From Selaginella tamariscina (lineage: Eukaryota; Streptophyta; Lycopodiopsida; Selaginellales; Selaginellaceae): DNA of 64,000 nucleotides. The translations under genes and the position numbers were made by a program. Positions 11,459 through 21,401 of this stretch are shown in pieces (position 1 is the first letter of the stretch; the number at the start of each line of letters is the position of its first letter). The notes under the pieces were generated by a model, which worked only from the letters and a program-made list of their open reading frames with translations, was not told the DNA's origin and ran no database searches. The DNA lies in the NCBI GenBank assembly GCA_003024785.1, contig PUQB01000079.1:248001-312000 (forward strand), written 5' to 3'.

Positions 11459-12465
11459 ATGACGATGAATATGGAGACGGCGTTTAGCATTATTGCTACT
11501 GCTATTGATGCACAAACAAAGTTGTTGGAGCGCTTTGTTGAGGGTTCGTCCTCCTCTTCCCCGTCTGAGCCTCATGCCGGGGGATCTGCTTCTAGTACTC
11601 CTTCATCTTCTTCACAGGCCACAAATCCGAGGGTTCGACCCCGATCTTTTTGTGGTGATCCGGGAGATGATGTATACCACTGGTTTGATCATTTCCAAGT
11701 CATTGTTCGTTACCATGGTTGGGATGAGGCCCGTGCTCTCAGAGAATTCCCTACATGTTTGGAAGGCCCTGCGCTCAAGTGGTATAATGGATTGGCTGCG
11801 GAGATTCAAGCCAATAGTAATCGGTTAACGGAATGCCTCAAACGTACGTTTGGCAAAGTTGAGGATTCAGATGATGCTTTCCAACAACTGCATGCGATAC
11901 GACAACATCCTGGTGAGTCTGTTATGCGGTTCAGTATTAGGTTCGGGGATTTAGTTCGGCGTGCATATCCTAACATGCCTGAGCCATTAAGCTCGGTATG
12001 TTATGGCCAACTATGCGACCCGAACTTGTTCGATTCGTTCGGGCTCTTCGTCCTACCACATTGGAGGAAGCTTTTGCACTAGCTCAACGTTTTGAGTTGG
12101 TGCCTGGTGAGGGCCGTGTTCCCCTTGGGTTACCTGCTCCTCTTGTTCAGCGTGCTGATCCAATGGAGGTTGATGCTGCTGCATATGTGCCCGCACGCAA
12201 GCCTTTCGTGGTCGACCTCGGGGCCCACCCCGTGGACCACCTCCACGAAATCGTCCTGCACCTGCTCCAGTACCTGCCCGTGGTGGTCAAAATCCACGGA
12301 TTCGTGACAGGAGGAATCGGAACAATGCAGGTCGACCCAATCAAGTTCATTGTTGGGCCTGTTGGGCCTGGACATACTTGGGGCATGCGATGTGTATCCT
12401 GATTGGCGTCCACCACATCCAGGCTGGCGACCATATGTTCCGGATGGTGTGCCTGTGGCGGCCAT
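11459..12465 (+). pseudogene. Gypsy gag (capsid/nucleocapsid), frameshifted
   Basis: The first frame (11459-~11995) starts MTMNMETAFSIIATAID, has a serine/proline-rich linker, then the retrotransposon gag domain (CGDPGDDVYHWFDHFQ, CLEGPALKWYNGL, QQLHAIRQHPGESVMRF). The frame changes near 11995 and continues with RPTTLEEAFALAQRFE. A CCHC knuckle is split over two frames at about 12355-12395 (CWAC, then GHTWGMRC). Gag packages element RNA into cytoplasmic particles. Two frameshifts separate the capsid, linker and knuckle, so no full product can be read from this copy. Confidence 0.85.
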
Positions 12466-12562
12466 TATGCTAATGATGAGCTTCAGATGACGAAGCCTCT
12501 CTTGCAGGTGGATCTGTTGCGGAAAACGAGTAATCGTACGGGCGACGGAGGGATCCCGTGCG

Positions 12563-13048
12563 ATGGAGACTTCACCTCCATGTTTTTTCCGCTATGCATA
12601 TCAAGGTTTGCAAGTTCCACCAGATCATCCAGTTTTCACATTTTCTGCACGAGTGAATGATCTTTCAGTCACAGTGCTTGTGGATACAGGATCCAGTATG
12701 TCTTCCATAACTGCTTCTCTAGCGCATCGGTGCTCATTACCCTTAAGACGTGCAGATAAGGTCTTGCACATTTTATATGGTAATGGGCAGTCTCGTGCAG
12801 TATCACAGTACACCACTTTGACTACGCTGGTTATGGGTGCCAACTGTAAGTTTCCCTCTGGGTCTCTTAGGGTTGTCCCTTCCCAGGTCTTTGACATCAT
12901 TCTGGGATGTGATTGGTTAAAGCAGTCGAAAGGTACATGTGATTTTTCACTCTCTCCTCCTGTATTACGCTTGGAGTCTGTGTCTTTGCAGTCTGTTCCT
13001 TTTACGAGAAGTTGTTTGCTGTTTGTATCACGCATACAGCTCCTTTGA
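12563..13048 (+). pseudogene. Gypsy aspartic protease domain
   Basis: Contains the catalytic motif LVDTGSSMSSI (about 12678-12710) and the downstream ILGCDWL (about 12898-12918), both typical of Ty3/gypsy retropepsins that process the polyprotein. The frame ends at 13048 and overlaps the start of the reverse-transcriptase frame by a few dozen bases. In an intact element gag and pol usually form one or two long frames, so this boundary is probably another frameshift. Confidence 0.85.
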
Positions 13049-14480
13049 TTCCGGTCTTGGGGTGGTGTTCATCTCAACAGGTTCAAATGCCGGATCCGTC
13101 ACCTGAGTGTCGAGCACACTGCATCGAACAACTTAAGAAACAGTATGCAAGTTTGTTCAAATTTGATCTGTCCCAAGGTGCACGTGTGAAGACTCGACAC
13201 TGTATACCCACCGGCAATGCAAAGCCTTTCAAAGTCCCGGTTCGACGCAGGTCACCAAAGGAGTTATCAGCCATGCGAACAGCTGTTACTGATATGATTG
13301 GTAAACGAGTGTGTCGTCCGTCACGGAGTCCATGGGCATGTGAACCTCATTTGGTTCCCAAGCCTGATGGATCTCTCCGATTTTGTGTGGATTACCGACC
13401 TCTTAACGATGTTACCATCAAAGATGTCTATCCACTTCCGAACTCTGCCGATCTATTAGATCGTTTGGGTCAGAGTCGATGGTTTACTAAGTTGGATTTG
13501 GCATCAGGATATTGGCAGGTTCCTATGGCTGAGGAGGATATTCCAAAAACGGCCTTCCGGACACCATTTGGTCTTTACGAGTTTTTGGTCATGCCTTTTG
13601 GATTGACTTCAGCTCCTGCCACCTTTCAACGCATGATGGATGAGCTTCTTTCCGATATGCCTGATATCACTGCCGATTTTATCGACGATGTGCTCATTCA
13701 TGGGTCTGGTTCTTGGGAGGATCACATTCGTGATGTACGGCGCGTTCTTGATCGATTTCGAGAAGTTGGCCTGAAGTTGAAACTTGAAAAGTGTGTGTTT
13801 GGTTCGACCGACACCACTTACTTGGGTTACCGTATATCTCGAGAGGGTTTACAGGTGGATCCAATGAAGTTGCGAGCTGTTCGAGAGTTCCCTCGTCCTC
13901 GTACAGTACAGGAAGTCCAGCGTTTCTTGGCACGGTGCAGTACTTGGGTCGATTCATCGATCATCTCACTGATCGAACTGCCCCTCTTCGGGAGTTAGTT
14001 CGTCCACAGGTATCTTTCAGGTGGACTCGCAGGTGTCAGCAGGCATTTGACCAGTTAAAAGAGTTCCTGACAACTCCACCATTGCTTCAATACCCAGATT
14101 TTACTCGTCCGTTCATTTTACGAGTAGATGCCTCAGATGTTGGTATTGGTGGTGTATTGATGCAAACTGATGCTGTGGATTCTTCAATTCGACACCCGGT
14201 GGCTTACATTAGTTCACGCCCGGCTGAGCGGAATTATTCCACTACTGAAAAAGAATGCCTTGCTGCTGTTTGGGGTTTTGAACGACTTCATGCCTACTTA
14301 CATGGGAGTGAAAACTTTTGGAGTGTGATCATGCTGCTGTCACTTCCTTGCTAAAACGGAAGAATCTAGTGGGTCGTAGCCAGATGGGCATTACGTCTCC
14401 AAGTATATAACTTTAAGGTGGTGCACAGGCCTGGGCGAACAATGGTGGATGCGGATGCACTTTCTCGAGCACCCCTTTCT
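13012..14480 (+). pseudogene. Gypsy reverse transcriptase and RNase H
   Basis: Reverse transcriptase blocks: FCVDYRPLNDVTIKDVYPLP, TKLDLASGYWQV, TAFRTPFGLYEFLVMPFGL, and the active-site box reading FIDDVLIHG (about 13678-13705; Y/F-x-DD is normal for the group). A frame change near 13935-13950 leads into the connection and RNase H region: FILRVDASDVGIGGVL, STTEKECLAAVWGFE (to about 14310), then after another shift VHRPGRTMVDADALSRAP (about 14419-14472). These enzymes copy element RNA to DNA. All catalytic acidic residues looked for are present; only the frame is broken. Confidence 0.9.
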
Positions 14481-14548
14481 GATTCCACTTTGCCTGCTCA
14501 TGCAGTCGCTGCAGCATTCGGTTTTGATACAAGCCCCTCAGGTATTCG

Positions 14549-15915
14549 ATGCCGACTTACCATCCTTGGAACAGTGGCAGGATGCCCAAAAACGTGAACC
14601 GTGGACGAGGCAATTACGGATGCGTTTGCAAGTCCTCTTCCGAACCGCAGTTTCGACAATATCATGCTCAGTTTCGACTTCAGGATGGTTTATTGTATTT
14701 TATTGGGACAAATCCAGACGACAGATGGCGATTGGCTGTGCCCTCTACATATGTTCCACACCTTCTTCGAGCATATCATGATTCGCCTATTGTTGGAGGT
14801 CATCTTGGTCACCAACGAGTGTTGGAGAAGCTCCGCAGATCCTTTTATTGGCCTAGCATGCGTGGTGATGTGATCAGGTATATTCAGAGTTGTCCCATTT
14901 GTCAAACTCGGAATTCCTCTACGACTCGGGCCATGGGGGTGTTAGAATCCATCAACGTCTCTCGCCCTTTTGAGTTAATTGCAGTGGATTTAATGGGACC
15001 TTTTCCACGTTCTTCTCAAGGTAACCAGTACATCATTGTCGTATCTGATTATTTAACTCGTTGGGTGGAGGTTGGTGCTCTTCCGGATGCAACTGCCCTG
15101 TCAACAGCTTTGTTTTTGTTCGATAATGTGGTTTTGCAGCATTCTTGTCCAGAGCGGATGTTATCAGATAATGGCCCCGCTTTCATTGCAGAGGTATTCC
15201 GAGTGTTGTGTGAGAGGTTAGGGGTAAAACACTCATTTGCCTCTCCATATCATCCACAAACTGATGGTTTGGTGGAGCGATTGAATCGGACCTTCAAGGG
15301 TATGATCTCGAAGTATGTGAACTTCAATCACACTGACTGGGATTGGTATTTGCGATGCTTGAGATTTGCTTATGTAACAGGCATTCAGAGTTCGATTGGT
15401 ATCTCTCCATTCAAGGCATTGTATGGATATGATCCTAAGTTGCCTAGTGAATTGGGATTATCATCAAATCTGCCACGTGCCGAGGATGCGAAAATGTGGG
15501 CTCGACATTTGGATGCTGTCTTACCTCTTCTGCGTGCAGAGTCTGCTGAACATCTTGGTCGGGCTCAAATACAGCAACAATCTTCTTACAATGCACGACA
15601 TCAAACTCCACCAGACTATGCTGACGGTGACTTAGTACTGGTACGTTTTCCCAAGTTAACCGCACCTGGGCTTGCAACTGGTTTATTACATAAGTGGCTT
15701 GGTCCCTACCGAGTTCTCCGAAAGGTTGGTCCTCAGGTGTATCAGGTACAGTTGGTGGGATCTCATGAGGTTGAAATAGTTCACGTAGTTCGAATGAAAC
15801 GGTTTGTTGTTCGAGACTCGTTGACTACATTCGGTCATACCTTAGATGGCCCAACTCACACGGATCCAGGACCATCAGATCCATCACCATCTACACAACC
15901 GCAGAGGGGGGATAA
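14549..15915 (+). pseudogene. Gypsy integrase
   Basis: The longest clean frame of the element. N-terminal zinc-binding HHCC region (HDSPIVGGHLGHQRV ... CPICQ, about 14775-14905), catalytic core with DDE residues in AVDLMGPF, LSDNGPAF and GLVERLNRTF (about 14980-15300), and a C-terminal region (HKWLGPYRVLRKVGPQVYQV, EIVHVVRMKRF). It inserts element DNA into the chromosome. The open frame continues past the 3' LTR start to a stop at 15979, which is fortuitous or reflects a lost stop. Upstream linkage to RNase H is out of frame. Confidence 0.92.
15903..15915 (+). other. Polypurine tract of gypsy element
   Basis: AGAGGGGGGATAA immediately before the 3' LTR; the purine run is the expected primer for plus-strand DNA synthesis. 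Confidence 0.85.
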
Positions 15916-16121
15916 TGTAAGATACTGTATATTATGTAATGTAACGTATATACGCATGTGTATATACACACATGCATAGTGACACATGGGTGGTGATCTG
16001 GCCGCCATGTGTCAGCGCCACGTGTCGCATGTGTGCCACGTGGCAGGAGGTCTCCTGTATATAAGCAGGGTTTTTGTAGCTTAAGGTATCTGACATTTTT
16101 TAATATATATCGGCTCTTTCA
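15916..16121 (+). repeat. 3' LTR of gypsy element
   Basis: 206 bp copy of the 5' LTR with 3 extra bases and no substitution that I could see. It is followed by ATGG, matching the bases before the 5' LTR. Confidence 0.95.
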
Positions 16122-16620
16122 ATGGAATACTTATTTAATTTGATTTAAATCATTTCTATATTTATTTAACAATTTAATTTAATTTTTATAATTTTAAAGG
16201 TTATTACCTCAAATTTACTAATTTACACAACTGACATTACTTTTTTCAAAATTCCATAATTAACAAACTTATTGTAATTCATTTATTTTAAAAACATTCT
16301 TTTGCTATTCATTTAATTCATTAGGTTAATTTAAAGTAATGAATTAATGAAGTAATAAATCTCTGTCTGTGGAGGCCCTAACACCACGGAAGGTTGCCTG
16401 TGTACATGTAGATTACTATAATACTCCATATACATACACATATTACATATAAACTTATTTAATATATAAATAGTGTACATGTGTGCGTGTGCGTGTGTGG
16501 TCATTTAGCTGACCTGCGCATTGCTTCTTGTGATTTTACAAGATGGTATTTTCTTGCAAACTGCTTCATTGGCTTCACTTCCTGAGTTGCAGAAGAAACA
16601 CGGTCGGCAAACGAACAGTT
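16122..16620. other. Gap between two retrotransposons; contains right copy of flanking duplication
   Basis: AT-rich, no gene. 16208-16355 repeats the words found left of the gypsy element (ACTAATTTACAC ... TTAATTTAAAGTAATGAAT). A short GT-rich run lies at about 16480-16498. The last bases before 16621 (CAGTT) are the left target-site duplication of the copia element. Confidence 0.6.
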
Positions 16621-16752
16621 TATTGAGGGAATATTCGTGATTCCCTCTTAGGTCAAGTTGACCCGTCGTGTCTGTTCAGTTCATATAGTCAATAAGAGAG
16701 ACGCCCGGCAGGCCCCGGGCGTAGTGCCAGCAGCGGCTGGCATTCCCGAATA
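16621..16752 (+). repeat. 5' LTR of copia element 1
   Basis: 132 bp. The start TATTGAGGGAAT and the end ATTCCCGAATA form imperfect terminal inverted repeats. It differs from the 3' copy at CCGTCG versus CCATCG and in a small G/C-rich stretch around 16715-16725. Confidence 0.95.
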
Positions 16753-16764
16753 TGGTATCAGAGC
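16753..16764 (+). other. Primer binding site, initiator tRNA-Met type
   Basis: TGGTATCAGAGC directly follows the 5' LTR and is the classic plant retrotransposon site complementary to the 3' end of initiator tRNA-Met. A run of about 21 A residues (16784-16804) lies in the leader before the gag ATG. Confidence 0.95.
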
Positions 16765-16814
16765 AGGATCACGTCCCACTCTGGAAAAAAAAAAAAAAAA
16801 AAAAAGAAAGAAAG

Positions 16815-17760
16815 ATGGCACCCTCATCTTCCTTAACCTTGGAAGTGTACGATGGCAAGGATTTCCAGTCATGGAAAACTCAGATGCTATTTTACTTCAT
16901 GGAAAAGGATCTCTGGAGCGTGATCGAGAGCAGCCTCAAGCCAGAGGACAATGCAGATGAGAAAAAGGAGTGGGACGCCAAGAATAACAAAGCTTTAGGG
17001 GTCCTGGGACGAGGACTCGGAAAGAAATATCGAAGCTACCTTGACATTGACAAGGACGGCGAAGGAAAACTGGGATGCTGTGTGTGCGATCCTTGGTACA
17101 ACAACCAGAGCAAGATTATTGGAACTCAAACTACAGCTGAACAGCCGTAAACATGGGGAGACAGAATCCGTAAGTGATTTTGCCAGTGCTCTTGTAGACA
17201 TCGCCAAGCAGATCGATGCAGTTCAAATGAAGGACTTAGATGAAGATGAGCTGATCACAGCTTTCTTCAAGGGGCTTAGCGGACCAATGCAACTCGCAGG
17301 GTCGCACATTTAAGTTCCAGTAACACTTTCAGCCAGATCGTAGCCGACCTCACAGCGTTGGAGGGTTTTCTCAAGTCAGGGCAAGTGAGCTCAAATGAGA
17401 AAGAATTGGCACTCTTCGCAGGAAAGGGGAAACGATCTGTCACAGTGTGGGACAGACTAGGACCAATGAACGATCAGGGCGAGAGCAGCAAACCAGAAAA
17501 GTTCAAGAAGAAAAAGAAGAATGATCGCTGTAACATTTGCAAGAAACCAGGGCACTGGGCACGAGATTGCACAGATGAAGAGGCCAAGAAAGCTAAGGAG
17601 GCGCGAAAAGCTGAGGCAAAGAGACTGGCAGCAAGAAAGAACAAGTCGGCCAACTTTGCCAGGACAGCAGAAAGTAGCGAGGAAGACAACCAGGAGACGT
17701 GGACGACCATGGCAGCTTGTTCATGGCCACTAGTATCCAGCAGGTTGCGAAGAACACTCT
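16815..17760 (+). pseudogene. Copia element 1 gag
   Basis: Starts MAPSSSLTLEVYDGKDFQSW at 16815, a typical copia gag opening, with MLFYFMEKDLWSVIE. The frame changes near 17075 (ENWDAVCAILGTTTRARLLEL, SDFASALVDIAKQIDA) and again near 17310, then a lysine-rich nucleocapsid with one CCHC knuckle, CNICKKPGHWARDC (about 17529-17570). Gag forms the particle around element RNA. Three frames are needed to follow it. Confidence 0.9.
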
Positions 17761-17765
17761 TGGCA

Positions 17766-19144
17766 CAGAAGCAGAAGTGGTGTACCTTGATTCTGGGGCA
17801 AACAAACACATGACGACACCTCAGGAAATTTTTCACCACGTTGAAGAAGGTCCCAGGAAATAAGCGAATTTTTCTTGGCGACGACTACTCATACAAGGTG
17901 GAGGGTGTTGGGACGATCGACATCAAGCTGCCAACAGGACAGATTGCCAGCGTGAAGAATGTTTACTATGTTCCTGGAGTAAACAAGACACTCTTCTCAG
18001 TGGGAAAGATTGCTGATCGTGATCTGGAGATCACATTCACAAAAAAGATGTGTGCAATCACATACGTGAATGGAAATGGAATAGCTTGTGGGAGCAGACA
18101 GGCCGGTCTCTATCAACTTAATGCCGAGGTGGTGCAGCCAGTAAAAGCTCTTTGCTGGGACGAAAAAAGCAGTGGACCTCCAGACATGGCACAGGAGACT
18201 CGGCCACACCAACCTACAGGACATAAAGAACTAGCGACAAAAGAGATGGTAAAAGGTTTGAGCATCACTTCATCAAGTGCGATGAAGTTTTGCGAGCCGT
18301 GTGCACTCGGTAAACATCACCGGCTCCCTTTTCCACAGATAGCCACTAATCGTGCTAAAGAACCTCTAGCACTGATTCATTCTGATCTCTCTGGCAATAT
18401 GCCCACACTTTCCAGAGACAAGAAGCTATACTTCGTGACCTTCATAGAGACTACTCACGAATCGTAGCAGTGAAGTTCCTCCAGCTCAAGTCAGAAGCCT
18501 TCCAGAAATTCAAGGAATACAAGGCTCAGGTGGAGTTGCAGACAGGAAAGAGAATCAAAATGCTAAGAAGTGATGGAGGTGGGGAGTATACATCCAAGGA
18601 ATTTGCCAGTTTTTGTATTTCCTCTGGAATACAACGGCAATTTTCAATCCCTGACACACAACAGCAGAACGGTGTAGCAGAGCAAATGAATCGCACACTT
18701 CAGGAGGCAGCACGAACTCTCTTGCGAGATTCTGGCTTACCAAACTCGTTTTGGTGTGAGGCCATCACAACGGCAGCATACTTGCGTAACCGCCAGCTCA
18801 CAGCAGCTGTATCAGGGAAGACCCCATATGAAGCGTGGTATGGTGTAAAACCAGATGTGAGCCATCTACGTGTTTTTGGAAGCATTTGCTATGCGCATGT
18901 GCTGAAAAAGCACAGAGATAAACTCGCAAGCACAAGTCAAAAGTGTGTCCTTGTTGGATATGCAGACACAATGAAGGGCTATAAGCTCTTCAACCTCGAA
19001 ACTCAGAAAATGATCGTGAGCAGGGACGTCATCTTTGACGAGTCCAGGATGTATGTAACAAGAAATCTCCTGCCACCGCCAGAGTTTTCTCTCACGGAAG
19101 TAGCTGCGGATGACTCGGAAGAAAGTGAAAACGAATTTAGTTAG
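17766..19144 (+). pseudogene. Copia element 1 protease and integrase
   Basis: The protease motif DSGANKHM lies at about 17789-17812. After a frame change come VKNVYYVPGVNKTLFSVGKI (protease end), a GAG-pre-integrase zinc region (CEPCALGKHHRLPF, about 18292-18333) and the integrase core: LIHSDLSG, then after another shift near 18465 MLRSDGGGEYTSKEF, QQNGVAEQMNRTLQEAARTLL, and the tail KTPYEAWYGVKP, VLVGYADTMKGYKLFN. The three catalytic acidic residues (D, D, E) are all present. Confidence 0.9.
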
Positions 19145-21118
19145 GGCATGCGCAATCACACGAGGCAGAGCTGAAGGAGCCAGGAGGGGAATGGAAGCGA
19201 CGACCAGGATGATCCAGGAGGCAACGAGGACGGTGCAGAGAGCGTAGATGGTGCTGGAGGCGATCCAAATGGAGGTGAGGGCTTGCTCCCTGAAGCTGAA
19301 GGCTTGCCACTCGACATAGCAGGCGTTGGAACCAGTGGGAGCGCTAGAACAGCAAACCCAGTCAGTGGCGAGGAAGACCACGGTGGTGAGCGCATGTTGG
19401 CAGGACCAGGGCTGAAAATAGTGAGGGCAGTTTGAGACGTTCTGGCCGTGAGCGCACACTCACAGAGGCTGGGCGTCAATACAGGGAGCAGCTGGACATA
19501 CAAGCAGCTAAGCGGGCTTCTCGGCAAGAAACCAAGGCTGCTAGAGACAAATCAGTGACAGTGCCAATTCCTAAGACCTCTTACGATCCAGTCTTTTATT
19601 TTGCCAACTCTAGCAATGGAGGAAGAAGGGGAGCAAGGCGAGAACCAGCTTCTACTTCTCTTCAGCCATGGCCGAGATGCACTTGTTCCAAAGACCATGG
19701 AAGAAGCTCTTGCCGGACCTGATGCGGATCAGTGGCGCACTGCTCGTCAAGCTGAGTACAGCTCATTGATGGAGAACAAGACCTAGGATCTTGTGGAGCT
19801 GCCACCTGGGAGGAAGGTGATTAAGACCAAGTTCCTCTTGCGCTCAAGACAGGACCTGATGGAGACACGCACTACAAAGTCAGATTTGTTGCGAGAGGAT
19901 TCTCACAAGTCGAAGGAGTCGACTTCTATGAGACCTTTTCACCAGTGGTGAAGCTTGCATCAATTCGACTTCTCTACAACTTAGCAGCTCACGAAGACAT
20001 GCACGTCGAGCACATGGATGTAACGACGGCGTTCCTGAATGGTGACTTGGAGGAGGAAGTCTACATTGAGCAACCAGCCGGATTTATTGCCAAAGGACGA
20101 GAGCACTTGGTGTGCAAGCTCAAGAAGGCCCTCTACGGCCTGAAGCAATCGCCTCGTGCCTGGTACGCAAAGATGAACTCGTTTCTTCTTGCCCTTGGCT
20201 TCGAGAGTCTCTCTGCAACACTAATGTGTATATTAAGCAAGTGGGAGCTCTCCTGGTGCTGTTGGCTTTGTACGTGGACGACTGCTTGCTCCTCAGCAAA
20301 AGCAAGAAGCTGATTCATCAACTGAAGAAAGATCTCACTCGAGATTCAAGATGGTGGATCTTGGGAGCGTCAAGTACTGTCTTGGCATCCAGATCTTCAG
20401 AGACAGGAGGAAGGGCACACTAGAAATGTCTCAGAAGAAATATATTGAAGAGCTCCTCCAGAAATTCAAGCTTAGTGACGTCAACTCTGCATCAACGCCA
20501 ATGGAAGTTGGCATGCACCTCAGTAAGGACATGGCACCTCAGACGGAAGCAGCGAAAGCAGTGATGGAGAGGATCCCGTACAGGCAGATGGTAGGCAGTT
20601 TAGTCTACCTCATGGTTTGTACCAGGCCAGACATCGCCTATTCAGTGGGAGTGGTTTCGCAGTTCCTGGCAAATCCCGGCTTCCAGCACTGGCAGGCAGT
20701 TAAGCGTGTGTTTGTTACCTGAAGGGGACAGCCGATTATGTTTTGTGCTACACAAAACAAGAGCAGCCTCAACTCAAGCTGCAGGGATTCTTCGGATGCA
20801 GACTGGGCAGGGGAAGTTGATCAGTGTAAATCAACTTCTGGCTACGTCTTCAGCCTGGGCAGCGCAGCAGTTACATGGAGCAGCCAGCGGCAGCCAATCG
20901 TGGCTCTCTCGAGCACAGAGGCTGAGTATATGGGATGACCCAAGCAGCCAAGGAAATTCTTTGGCTCAGGACTCTGCTGAACGGTCTAAGCTACGAGCAA
21001 CGGGAGGCAACGGTTTTGCATTGCGACAATCAAGGAGCTATTGCCTTGACGAAGAATCCAAGATTTCATCGCAGGACAAAACACATCCAGGTTCAGTTTC
21101 ATTTTATTCGTGAACAGT
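19145..21118 (+). pseudogene. Copia element 1 reverse transcriptase and RNase H
   Basis: A linker of several short frames (19145-19790) is followed by reverse transcriptase blocks: VRGFSQ-like region then EHMDVTTAFLNGDLEEEVYI, KKALYGLKQSPRAWY (to about 20170), the active-site YVDD at 20271-20282, then KYCLGIQIFRDR and MVGSLVYLMVCTRPDIAYSV. RNase [34 protein letters not shown] and HCDNQGAIALTKNP. At least four frame changes occur. Domain content is complete, so the element lost little sequence; breaks are small indels. Confidence 0.9.
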
Positions 21119-21270
21119 AGCGGTGAAGAAAGTGGAACTCGTCTACTGTGCTACCACGGAGATGGTGGCAGATATATTCACGAAGGCACTTCCACCAGCA
21201 GTGTTCGCGCGACACGTACAAGCTCTGGGCGTGAAGAAAAGAAGTATCGCGAGCTCAACTTGAGTGGGAG

Positions 21271-21401
21271 TATTGAGGGAATATTCGTGATTCCCTCTTA
21301 GGTCAAGTTGACCCATCGTGTCTGTTCAGTTCATATAGTCAATAAGAGAGACGCCCGGCAGGCCCGGCCGTAGCGCCAGCAGCGGCTGGCATTCCCGAAT
21401 A
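21271..21401 (+). repeat. 3' LTR of copia element 1
   Basis: 131 bp copy of the 5' LTR, preceded by a purine tract (TTGAGTGGGAG) and followed by CAGTT. Confidence 0.95.

Larger units (their letters stand above)
11203..16121 (+). mobile_element. Ty3/gypsy LTR retrotransposon, nearly full length
   Basis: A 4.9 kb element with direct LTRs (11203-11405 and 15916-16121), a purine tract before the 3' LTR, and domains in the order gag, aspartic protease, reverse transcriptase, RNase H, integrase, which defines Ty3/gypsy. ATGG lies just outside both ends and is the likely (4 bp) target duplication. The two LTRs differ only by a GT insertion and one extra T, so the insertion is young; yet the coding region is broken by several one-base shifts. 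That contrast suggests either indel errors in the sequence or mobilisation by enzymes of another copy. No chromodomain was recognised after the integrase. Confidence 0.95.
16621..21401 (+). mobile_element. Ty1/copia LTR retrotransposon with short non-canonical LTRs
   Basis: A 4.78 kb element with direct LTRs of only 132 and 131 bp, a perfect 5 bp target duplication CAGTT (16616-16620 and 21402-21406), a tRNA-iMet primer site, and domains in the order gag, protease, integrase, reverse transcriptase, RNase H, which is the copia order. LTRs start TATTGAGG and end CCGAATA, so the termini are TA...TA instead of TG...CA. LTR divergence is a handful of bases, so the insertion is recent, but the coding region has at least seven frame changes. 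Confidence 0.95.

Noticed and set aside
12130-12465. Minus-strand frames opposite the gypsy gag
   Set aside because: Antisense shadows; the plus strand carries the gag and zinc-knuckle motifs.
18866-19527. Long minus-strand frames opposite the copia integrase-RT linker
   Set aside because: Antisense to a recognised copia polyprotein region, with no independent motif.
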